Source: CALCKU01 sp964571595 (GTDB lineage: Bacteria > Pseudomonadota > Alphaproteobacteria > Caulobacterales > Maricaulaceae). From it: a stretch of 7,341 bases of DNA. The stretch is from positions 1 to 7,341 of the forward strand of contig CAZNCJ010000099.1 in the NCBI GenBank assembly GCA_964571595.1, in the 5' to 3' direction. The position numbers were made by a program, and so were the translations under genes. Positions 1 through 6,094 of the stretch are shown one piece after another; the first letter of the stretch is position 1; every line of letters starts with the position of its first letter. The notes under the pieces were generated by a model. It was not told the DNA's origin and did no database searches. It worked only from the letters and a program-made list of their open reading frames with translations.

Positions 1-1631
1 ATTATTGCGCGAATGAGGTCCTGAGAATTAAAAGGCTTTAAAATGACCTGATCTACACCGTAAGACTTCAGCTCTTCTGCCTCATGAATATCGCCCATAG
101 CCGTTAGCGCGATAACAGGTATTTTCGCATTTACAGTCCCGTTTGCGCGAAGGCGTTCCACAAGCTCTTTACCGCCCATTTCCGGCATAAAAACATCCGT
201 TAAAAGCAAATCAAATTCACATTTTTCCAGACTTGAAAGCGCCTCAACTCCATTTGTTGCGAGAGTTAAAACCGCACCTTGTTTTTCCAAAATGCGGCTC
301 ACAACCATACGGTTCGTCGGGTTATCTTCGACAAGTAAAATTTTCTTACCTGCAATATCCGCTTTCGGGGTAAGCCTTTCTTTGGGCGCGATAGCCGGCT
401 CTGTTTCCTGCAGAGGAATATTAATCCAGAAGGTTGACCCTATACCAAGCTCGCTCTCAACACCTATGCTGCCACCCATCATACGCGTGAGCACTTTAGA
501 GATTGTAAGGCCAAGGCCTGTGCCTTCACTGGCACGAACATCAACATCCTCGGCCATATAAAATTCATCAAAAATATGCTCTTGCTTTTCGCGCGCAATA
601 CCAAGGCCATTATCTTTCACTTTGCAGATGAGGTTAAAACCGCCCTCATCTGCGGCGTCAGTTTCTACGATAAGTTCAATCTTCCCACCTTTGGTATATT
701 TAATGGCGTTACTCACAAAGTTCATCAACACCTGTCTTATACGACCAATATCCCCTGCAAGGTAAACAACAGCTGCCTTAGTGAGATTTATAGCCAAATC
801 AATATTACGGTCTTTCGCTTGCATAGCAAAAAGCCTGTAAACATCATCAAAAACATCGGGCGCATGAAAGGGCTCCTGCAATATTTTTATAGAACCTGAC
901 GAGATACGGGCATAATCAAGCACGTCATTTATAATGCGCAGCAATGCCCGCGATGATCTATCTGCGGTTTGTACAAGCTGTTTTTGATCTTTAGAAAGTT
1001 TCATATCGCTAAGAATATCAAATATCCCCAGTACAGCATTAAAAGGGGTGCGTATTTCATGGCTCATCGAAGAGATAAATTGCGTTTTTGCTCTATTGGC
1101 GAGTTCGGCAGCCTCTTTAGCATCACGCAGTGCTTTTTCCGCCGCTTTGGCTTCTGAAATATCTCGAATATAGGCAATGAAGATATCACCATTTGAGCTA
1201 CGACTTCGTGAAATCGCAAGCTCGGACATGAACTCTTCTCCGTTTGCACGTAGTGCTTCTATCTCAATTCTTTGCCCTAAAATCGTGGCTTTCCCGGTTT
1301 TGCGCATACGCGCCATGCCTTTATTATGCGCTTCACGATAACGCTCTGGCACTATAATATCCGACATCTCTTTCCCGAGGACGTCTTCTTTATTATAGCC
1401 AAATATTCTTTCCGCAGACTCGCTAAATTCAAGAATATGACCCGCATCATTAATGATGATAATACCGTCCAAAGACGCTGAAACTGTCGCTTGGAGTTGC
1501 TCGGCTTGCAGATCAGCATTCTCTTTGGCCGAACTGGCTTCATTTTGCCATTTCAGCACAAAACGCCTAATGCCGTAGCCCAAGAAAAATGAGCCTATTG
1601 TTAAGCCTAGTAATAAAAAACTATTTTCCAT
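1..1631 (-). CDS. Hybrid sensor histidine kinase (TM-PAS-HisKA-HATPase-REC), 3' end cut by window
   Basis: Reading from the ATG at 1631-1629, the frame stays open for 543 codons to the window edge, so the C-terminus is missing. An N-terminal hydrophobic helix (about residues 3-20) should anchor the protein in the inner membrane. A short linker helix follows, then a PAS sensor domain (about 46-158) and a coiled signalling helix (about 158-185). The HisKA H-box is SHEIRTPFNAVLG, with phospho-acceptor His191 and the HExxT phosphatase motif. The ATPase domain shows an N-box (about 298-312), G1 DNGLGI (340-345), F-box IFDEFY and G2 GTGLGL (370-375). The receiver has the acidic pair E435/D436, phospho-acceptor Asp479 in TDVFMPEMGG, Thr510 and Lys532. 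About 15 receiver residues are lost, and a further Hpt or REC domain could lie outside. A Shine-Dalgarno AGAGG sits 8 nt before the ATG (plus-strand 1640-1644). There is no periplasmic sensor, so PAS probably reads a cytoplasmic or redox cue. It is transcribed divergently from the receptor gene. The signal and output target are unknown. Confidence 0.95.
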   Translation of the reverse strand, partial: MENSFLLLGLTIGSFFLGYGIRRFVLKWQNEASSAKENADLQAEQLQATVSASLDGIIIINDAGHILEFSESAERIFGYNKEDVLGKEMSDIIVPERYREAHNKGMARMRKTGKATILGQRIEIEALRANGEEFMSELAISRSRSSNGDIFIAYIRDISEAKAAEKALRDAKEAAELANRAKTQFISSMSHEIRTPFNAVLGIFDILSDMKLSKDQKQLVQTADRSSRALLRIINDVLDYARISSGSIKILQEPFHAPDVFDDVYRLFAMQAKDRNIDLAINLTKAAVVYLAGDIGRIRQVLMNFVSNAIKYTKGGKIELIVETDAADEGGFNLICKVKDNGLGIAREKQEHIFDEFYMAEDVDVRASEGTGLGLTISKVLTRMMGGSIGVESELGIGSTFWINIPLQETEPAIAPKERLTPKADIAGKKILLVEDNPTNRMVVSRILEKQGAVLTLATNGVEALSSLEKCEFDLLLTDVFMPEMGGKELVERLRANGTVNAKIPVIALTAMGDIHEAEELKSYGVDQVILKPFNSQDLIRAI

Positions 1632-1790
1632 TTCACAAACCTCTTCAGGATATGTGGCACAAATAGTTTAAAGTTCGGTTAGAGTGAGCGGAATTAGTGT
1701 CTTAGCACATTATCTAACATATTTTCCTTAGCCCCCCTCACATCCTAAACCAAAGCAAATAAGCGCGTCAAACGCAGCCTCTCACAATAA

Positions 1791-1809
1791 ATGGCACTTA
1801 TGATGCCAA
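1791..1809. promoter_or_regulatory. Operator-like palindrome A upstream of TonB receptor
   Basis: The site reads ATGGCACT-TAT-GATGCCAA and is a 19-bp imperfect inverted repeat with core TGGCA-N7-TGCCA. The core arms are perfectly complementary. It is 31 bp (start to start) upstream of a second copy, about three helical turns, so two bound dimers would sit on the same DNA face. Palindromes of this length and spacing are typical of TetR-family regulators, but the regulator is not in the window, so that assignment is inference. Confidence 0.55.
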
Positions 1810-1821
1810 TTAATTGTTGTA

Positions 1822-1840
1822 TTGGCACTCTTAATGTCAT
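1822..1840. promoter_or_regulatory. Operator-like palindrome B overlapping the receptor promoter
   Basis: The site reads TTGGCACT-CTT-AATGTCAT and has the same TGGCA-N7-TGTCA core as the sites at 1791-1809 and 5373-5391. It matches the desaturase site at 15 of 19 positions: three mismatches are in the spacer and one is at the last base. It overlaps the likely core promoter of the receptor: TTGGCA at 1822-1827 can serve as -35, with TATTGT (1844-1849) or TATATT (1842-1847) as -10. Occupancy should therefore block RNA polymerase. Repression is inferred from position. Confidence 0.6.
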
Positions 1841-1849
1841 ATATATTGT
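1822..1849 (+). promoter_or_regulatory. Probable promoter of the TonB receptor gene
   Basis: A -35-like TTGGCA (1822-1827) is followed after 16 nt by TATTGT (1844-1849) in an AT-rich run. A start site would fall just before the Shine-Dalgarno at 1861, giving a very short leader. The boxes deviate from consensus and other pairings are possible (for example TTGTTG at 1814), so the region is better supported than the exact hexamers. Confidence 0.35.
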
Positions 1850-1873
1850 AAAAACCAGACAGGGGACTATATT

Positions 1874-4357
1874 ATGGCATCTCGCTTATCCATTTTGGCC
1901 GCGACAACGGTCTTGACTGCATCACTGACATTACCCGCTTATGCGCAATCCTCCGCTGACGAAATCGTCGTCACGGCTACAAAACGTAATGAAACCATTT
2001 TTGACGTCCCCTTAGCGGTTACGGCTGTAGGTGGAGATACGCTTGAGCAAGCTCAAATTCGAGATATATCCGACTTACAAAATGTAGCGCCTTCGCTGCT
2101 CTTTTCTCAATCCACGGGTAGTAATCAATCCGTCCTCACCATTCGTGGTATCGGCACGCCGGGACAAAACTCTGGACTAGAGCAATCCGTGGGTGTTGTG
2201 ATTGACGGCATCTTTAGAGGCCGACCTGGCTCCGCGCTCAATGATTATATTGACATTGATCAGATTGAAGTGCTGCGAGGCCCGCAAGGAACAATTTTTG
2301 GTAAAAACACAACGGCTGGCGTGATCAATGTCCGCACGGCCAAGCCCTCTTTCGATTTTAAAGCCAAAGCCGATATCACCCTTGGCAATTTCGACTTACA
2401 ACAATATCGCGCAAGTATTTCTGGGCCGATAACAGACACATTGGCTGCAAGCATTTCTGGGTCGCGCCAGAAACGAGACGGCTTTGTAACAAGCATAGTC
2501 GACGGATCAGATGTCAATAATCGGGACCGTTGGTCTGTTCGCGGACAGCTTTTATGGGAACCCAGTGAAGATATATCTTTGCGCATTATTGGCGATCACG
2601 CCGAAGGTGACGAGAATTGCTGCGCCGCCGTGCCAGTACTCTTGGGGCCAGCGTCCGCCGCAGTCCAAGCCCTTGGCGGTCAATTACCATCCACAACACC
2701 CGGCACGCTGGGCGGATCAACGGGCGGGATAGTTGATTTTGATGAACGCATTGCCACCATCACCCCAGAACAAGCCATTGAAGACCCTCTCAATGACACA
2801 GGTATATCCGGCGAATTGACATGGGACCTTGGCCCTGTCGTCGCAACAGCCCTTGCCGCTTATAGAGAATTTGAAAGCGTGCCGTTAACCGATGGCGATT
2901 CGACCACACTCAATCTCTTTACAGCCACAACCGCCGCCCAAGATCTGGATGAAGTCTCTCTTGAATTCCGACTAACCTCCGATACGGACGGCCCATTTGA
3001 GTGGATCGCTGGTGCTTATTTATTTGATCAAGACATTGAAGCGGATCAGTTCTTAGCCTTCGGGCCTGATACACGCAACTTCTTCGCGGTATTAACACCG
3101 AATGTGCCGAACCCTCTGACAATGGGAACCACGCAAATAAACACATTGGCACTCCTTGAGGCTTTAACAATGACACCGCCTAATACCTTCTTTGCTGAAG
3201 GCGTCGTATCTGATGATAACTTCTTCCAAGATAGTAACAGTTTTGCCTTCTTTGGGAATGCCACATGGCACGTTACCGACCGTCTCGATGTAACAGGCGG
3301 TATTCGCTATACCAATGAAAGTAAGGATGCTGATTATCAGATTAATAATACAGGCGCTTTCTCGCAATTACCTTTAGGCGTTATCGCGGGCGGGATGTTC
3401 TCAGGATTGAGCAATTTACAACTCACCCCGGCTGTTGTGCCTTTCCAAGCTGAATTTGATGATGATGATATATCCATTGCCGCCAGCCTGTCTTATGAAG
3501 TCAGCGACGCGCTCAATCTATATGCGCGGTTCTCGCAGGGTTATAAATCGGGCGGGTTTAACTTAAACCGTAACGGCCCCAACACGGCTCCTGGCGCGCC
3601 TGGACAAGTCTCAAACTTTGCAGCCCTTGTTGCCGCAGACCCGACGCTCACACCGCTACAATCCCTGCAAAACGCGGTGACATTCCAGCCCGAGACTACA
3701 AATGCTTATGAGCTTGGTTTTAAATCTCGTTTCTTGGACAATAGGCTGAAAGTCGACGGAACATTCTTCTTCCAAAGCGTAGAAGACTTTCAAGCCAATG
3801 CTTTTAACGGCACGACCTTTAGCATCATTAATGCAGGTGAAGTCGATTCCCTTGGCTTTGAACTGGATTACAGTTTTGCAATTACGGATGATCTCTTCCT
3901 GACCGGCGGTGGTAGTTTCCAAGATGTGGAATATGCAAGTTTCACAAATGCCGGTGCCACGAGCGCGCAGATAGCCGCAGGAATGCCCGTACAGGATTTG
4001 ACGGGTGAAAGACCTAATTTCGCTTCAGATGTCGTTTTGACGGGAGCGCTTAATTACAAACGCGATCTCACGGATAAAATCGGGCTAAACTCCCGCATTG
4101 GTTATCGTTATAGGTCTGAATACACAACAGGGCAGGATAATGATCCAATCACCTTGCAAGACGGCTTCGTCACACTCGACGGAACGCTCGGTTTCGTATT
4201 TAATGACGGACAGATAGGTCTGGATTTTTGGGGTAAGAACCTCACAGACCGTACCATCACTAATATAGTCTTTGATACACCATTACAGCCCGGATCATTC
4301 TCGACCTTTCTAGAAGCGCCACGAACTTACGGGGCAACTCTCAGGCTTACCTATTAG
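1874..4357 (+). CDS. TonB-dependent outer-membrane receptor
   Basis: An 827-aa, apparently complete receptor for energised uptake of a ligand across the outer membrane, powered by TonB-ExbBD. A Sec signal peptide occupies residues 1-24, with probable cleavage after the AYA at 22-24. The TonB box (DEIVVTATKR, 29-38) follows directly. The plug domain spans about 43-157, with the family motifs VLTIRGIG (88-94), VVIDGIFRGR (108-117), IEVLRGPQGTIFGKNTTAGV (131-150) and INVRT. The rest forms the 22-strand barrel, including the typical RFSQGYKSGGFN segment and a C-terminal strand ending in an aromatic residue (LRLTY). Length is usual for the COG1629 group abundant in alphaproteobacteria. There is no N-terminal secretin/STN extension, so it is not a FecA-type signalling transducer. 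The only two cysteines are adjacent (249-250). The ATG has Shine-Dalgarno AGGGGA (1861-1866) at 7-nt spacing. Two palindromic operator-like sites lie upstream. The ligand cannot be read from sequence: iron chelates and hydrophobic or plant-derived compounds are all possible. Confidence 0.96.
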   Translation: MASRLSILAATTVLTASLTLPAYAQSSADEIVVTATKRNETIFDVPLAVTAVGGDTLEQAQIRDISDLQNVAPSLLFSQSTGSNQSVLTIRGIGTPGQNSGLEQSVGVVIDGIFRGRPGSALNDYIDIDQIEVLRGPQGTIFGKNTTAGVINVRTAKPSFDFKAKADITLGNFDLQQYRASISGPITDTLAASISGSRQKRDGFVTSIVDGSDVNNRDRWSVRGQLLWEPSEDISLRIIGDHAEGDENCCAAVPVLLGPASAAVQALGGQLPSTTPGTLGGSTGGIVDFDERIATITPEQAIEDPLNDTGISGELTWDLGPVVATALAAYREFESVPLTDGDSTTLNLFTATTAAQDLDEVSLEFRLTSDTDGPFEWIAGAYLFDQDIEADQFLAFGPDTRNFFAVLTPNVPNPLTMGTTQINTLALLEALTMTPPNTFFAEGVVSDDNFFQDSNSFAFFGNATWHVTDRLDVTGGIRYTNESKDADYQINNTGAFSQLPLGVIAGGMFSGLSNLQLTPAVVPFQAEFDDDDISIAASLSYEVSDALNLYARFSQGYKSGGFNLNRNGPNTAPGAPGQVSNFAALVAADPTLTPLQSLQNAVTFQPETTNAYELGFKSRFLDNRLKVDGTFFFQSVEDFQANAFNGTTFSIINAGEVDSLGFELDYSFAITDDLFLTGGGSFQDVEYASFTNAGATSAQIAAGMPVQDLTGERPNFASDVVLTGALNYKRDLTDKIGLNSRIGYRYRSEYTTGQDNDPITLQDGFVTLDGTLGFVFNDGQIGLDFWGKNLTDRTITNIVFDTPLQPGSFSTFLEAPRTYGATLRLTY

Positions 4358-4399
4358 CTAAAAATTATACGATAATAAGGTTTCATTCCCCAACCAACT

Positions 4400-4432
4400 A
4401 CAGGGTCCTTTTTTTAAGCGACCCTGTTTTTT
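4400..4432 (+). terminator. Intrinsic terminator after the TonB receptor
   Basis: A perfect 8-bp stem, ACAGGGTC (4400-4407) with GACCCTGT (4420-4427), encloses a 12-nt T-rich loop and is followed by a T run to 4432. It lies 43 nt after the receptor stop codon and 18 nt past the convergent desaturase stop. On the minus strand the stem is not followed by a U-tract, so it mainly serves the receptor transcript. Confidence 0.88.
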
Positions 4433-4449
4433 ATTGCTCTGGCTTAGCT

Positions 4450-5331
4450 TTATCTCGGCCTGAGTGAAAATGTATCCGTGATGGCCGGGTTTTGGGACAG
4501 ATGATACTGCTTTCTAGCATTCCAGACCTTGAGATAGCGATAAAACGGTATGGCCGGATAGAGATGATGCACCAGATGATAATTTTGAAAGATGAATATG
4601 GGGGTAAGCAACCACTCAAGGCCCACGCGGTTTGACGTAGACCGGAACGGCTCATCTTTCGCGTGATGGTCGTGCGGATAATGGGGCAGAAAATCAAAGG
4701 CGATAACGATAATATATTTTGCAATGCGTGTCGGGATGAAGAACAGCAGCAGGTAATATTTCAACCACCCCGCAAGCGTAAAAGCCGTTATAACGCTTAT
4801 CATAAATAAAACGGCTAAATAAAATTCCCTACGCTCGCTCTTTGGACGCTTTTTAAACACATCGGGCGCGAGGTAAGTTTTAAAATAGACATAATCCAAT
4901 GTCAGCCATTTATAAGGCAAGGCCCATTTTGGCCCCGTCCCGCAATAGACGTCCGGGTCTTTCTCGCTATCATTGGTGAACCTGTGATGCTTCATGTGCA
5001 CAAAGCGAAACACCTGAAAAAACGGCCCCGGCTCCAGCAGCAACATGGCAAGACGACCTGCCCAATCATTCATCCGCCTATTTGCAAACACCGTACTATG
5101 CGTCGCATCATGAGCTATAGAAAAAGACATATAAGAGGCGATAGCATTTATCACCATGGCCCAGCCCAGCGACAGCACACCCGCGAGATAAGCATATGAT
5201 GACAGTCCAAAAATAAGGAATGCCGCAATCAATAGCATAACGGTTGGCCAGGCTATGTGTGGTTTCTGAATAAGCTTTTTGAAAAGCTCTGCATCATCAG
5301 TTTGCTTGGCAAGCAGGGAGCTCGGATTCAC
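4450..5331 (-). CDS. Membrane di-iron fatty-acid desaturase/hydroxylase family protein
   Basis: A 293-aa integral membrane enzyme of the fatty-acid desaturase superfamily (PF00487 type). These enzymes use a histidine-bound di-iron centre, O2 and an electron donor to desaturate or hydroxylate lipid substrates in the inner membrane. The histidine boxes are HDATH (74-78), HMKHH (112-116) and HLVHH (252-256), with extra histidines in HYPHDHH (217-223). Hydrophobic spans lie at about 29-52, 54-73, 170-190 and 193-213. The second box continues RFTNDSEKDPD and the third YPAIPFYRY. This resembles the CrtR-type beta-carotene hydroxylase branch as well as acyl desaturases, so the substrate is open between acyl chains and carotenoids. 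The start is GTG (5331-5329) with GGAG 6 nt upstream; the first in-frame ATG (residue 32) would delete part of the first membrane span. It has its own promoter/operator and a leader inverted repeat, and lies downstream of the GST gene on the same strand. Confidence 0.9.
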   Translation of the reverse strand: MNPSSLLAKQTDDAELFKKLIQKPHIAWPTVMLLIAAFLIFGLSSYAYLAGVLSLGWAMVINAIASYMSFSIAHDATHSTVFANRRMNDWAGRLAMLLLEPGPFFQVFRFVHMKHHRFTNDSEKDPDVYCGTGPKWALPYKWLTLDYVYFKTYLAPDVFKKRPKSERREFYLAVLFMISVITAFTLAGWLKYYLLLFFIPTRIAKYIIVIAFDFLPHYPHDHHAKDEPFRSTSNRVGLEWLLTPIFIFQNYHLVHHLYPAIPFYRYLKVWNARKQYHLSQNPAITDTFSLRPR

Positions 5332-5341
5332 GGTCTACTCC

Positions 5342-5360
5342 GTCAACGTAATTCGTTGAC
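5342..5360. repeat. Perfect 7+7 inverted repeat in the desaturase leader
   Basis: GTCAACG (5342-5348) and CGTTGAC (5354-5360) are exact reverse complements separated by TAATT. On the minus-strand transcript the repeat ends next to the Shine-Dalgarno GGAG (plus-strand 5338-5341), 11 bases from the GTG start. It could be a second operator, being a 19-bp dyad like the upstream site but with a different core, or an mRNA hairpin that affects ribosome access. The sequence cannot decide between these. Confidence 0.5.
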
Positions 5361-5364
5361 CCAC

Positions 5365-5391
5365 CTTATATATTGGCACTTACAATGTCAA
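5365..5391 (-). promoter_or_regulatory. Probable promoter of the desaturase gene
   Basis: On the minus strand a consensus -35 TTGACA (plus-strand 5386-5391) is followed after 15 nt by the -10-like TATAAG (plus-strand 5365-5370), within TATATAAG. The spacer is shorter than the usual 17 nt, so the exact -10 is uncertain. The -35 box is the outer arm of the palindromic operator, the arrangement expected for a repressed promoter. Confidence 0.45.
5373..5391. promoter_or_regulatory. Operator-like palindrome C upstream of the desaturase
   Basis: The site reads TTGGCACT-TAC-AATGTCAA, and on the gene's own strand TTGACATT-GTA-AGTGCCAA. It is the most symmetric of the three copies (6 of 8 arm positions paired) and shares the TGGCA-N7-TGYCA core with the two sites before the TonB receptor. 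It includes the -35 hexamer TTGACA and reaches close to the -10, so binding should repress. A TetR-family repressor is a reasonable guess from the length and the N3 centre, but no regulator gene is visible here. Confidence 0.62.
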
Positions 5392-5408
5392 TACAAAGTA
5401 AAATGGTG

Positions 5409-5442
5409 AAGTCCTCTTAAAGTTTATGTTTCCGAGGGACTT
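5409..5442 (-). terminator. Weak hairpin after the GST gene, possible attenuator or terminator
   Basis: AAGTCC-TC (5409-5416) can pair with GA-G-GGACTT (5434-5442) with one bulged base. On the minus-strand transcript the hairpin is followed by CACCATTTTAC, which is not a proper U-tract. It may partly separate the upstream operon from the desaturase, or it may be chance. Confidence 0.25.
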
Positions 5443-5469
5443 TGCGCATAAGAAAAAGTATAAACGCAA

Positions 5470-6081
5470 TCATGTCATCGTGATCGCCGTTTGAAAGGCT
5501 TGACGTTCCGTAATTCTCTGAACATAGGCCTTTAGGTTTGGCATGTCCTCACTTACGCACCCCATACGATTGGCCATGAAAATGGAATGACCCAGCATGA
5601 TGTCTGCGGCAGAAAAATCTCCGATCAAGTAATCCTTACCCCCCATCCAATCATTTACGGGCTTCAAAGATTTTGTCAGCAAACGCTGTGCTTGTCCCAG
5701 TACAACTTCGTCGCGGCGCTCGGGCGGCAATAAAAGCGTATGCACAACAATCGTATTGATAGGCGGCATTGTCATGCCTTCAGAATAGTGAAACCATTGC
5801 TGATAATAAGGCCACATAGCGTCACTTACCGCTGGCTTAAGACCGCCATTTTTGTGACGCTCCAGAATATATTCGACAATCGCCCCGCTCTCATAAATGG
5901 AGACATCCCCATCATCCAAGACGGGTATTCGCCCCAAGGGATGACGCGCTCTGTGCGCGTCTGATTTCAAATCCTTGGGATGAAACGCCATTTTGTTAAT
6001 ATCATATGGCAAGCCCAGCTCTTCGAGCAGCCAGACAATCCGGCCCGCGCGCGAATTTGGGGCAAAGTGAAGTTTGAGCAT
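5470..6081 (-). CDS. Glutathione S-transferase-like protein
   Basis: A 203-aa cytosolic protein with the two-domain GST layout and normal GST length. The N-terminal thioredoxin-fold domain (1 to about 77) starts LHFAPNSRAGRIVWLLEEL, giving a candidate catalytic Ser10 in the PNSR turn. The cis-proline is in GRIPVLDDG (Pro53). The glutathione gamma-glutamyl-binding pair is in YESGAI (Glu64, Ser65). The all-helical C-terminal domain (about 88-203) has the N-capping box and hydrophobic staple in LIGDFSAADIML (152-163). Likely roles are conjugation or glutathione-dependent reduction or isomerisation of an electrophilic substrate, which is not identifiable. The start follows the DUF2855 stop by 13 nt, and its Shine-Dalgarno GAGG is 5 nt before the ATG, implying co-transcription and possible translational coupling. 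The subclass is uncertain: Ser in the active turn rather than a beta-class Cys suggests a Ser-type GST. Confidence 0.92.
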   Translation of the reverse strand: MLKLHFAPNSRAGRIVWLLEELGLPYDINKMAFHPKDLKSDAHRARHPLGRIPVLDDGDVSIYESGAIVEYILERHKNGGLKPAVSDAMWPYYQQWFHYSEGMTMPPINTIVVHTLLLPPERRDEVVLGQAQRLLTKSLKPVNDWMGGKDYLIGDFSAADIMLGHSIFMANRMGCVSEDMPNLKAYVQRITERQAFQTAITMT

Positions 6082-6094
6082 AATGACCTCTCTT

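Noticed and set aside
292..899. Two plus-strand open frames (89 and 107 aa) opposite the kinase
   Set aside because: They lie antisense to the catalytic and receiver domains of a convincing kinase and show no domain features.
1686..1725. TTAG...CTAA repeats upstream of the kinase as a possible regulatory dyad
   Set aside because: The arms are only 4 bp in AT-rich sequence, no better than chance. No convincing kinase promoter boxes could be fixed either.
1768..1780. GCGTCAAACG resembling an arm of the desaturase-leader inverted repeat
   Set aside because: It has one inserted base and no partner arm, so it was not counted as another copy.
3146..3164. TTGGCACT inside the receptor gene, matching the operator left arm
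   Set aside because: The second arm (TGAGGCTT) does not match AATGTCAA and there is no dyad, so it is a chance half-site in coding sequence.
2919..3367. Several minus-strand frames within the receptor barrel region
   Set aside because: They overlap each other and an uninterrupted receptor frame, and their predicted proteins look like low-quality antisense translations.
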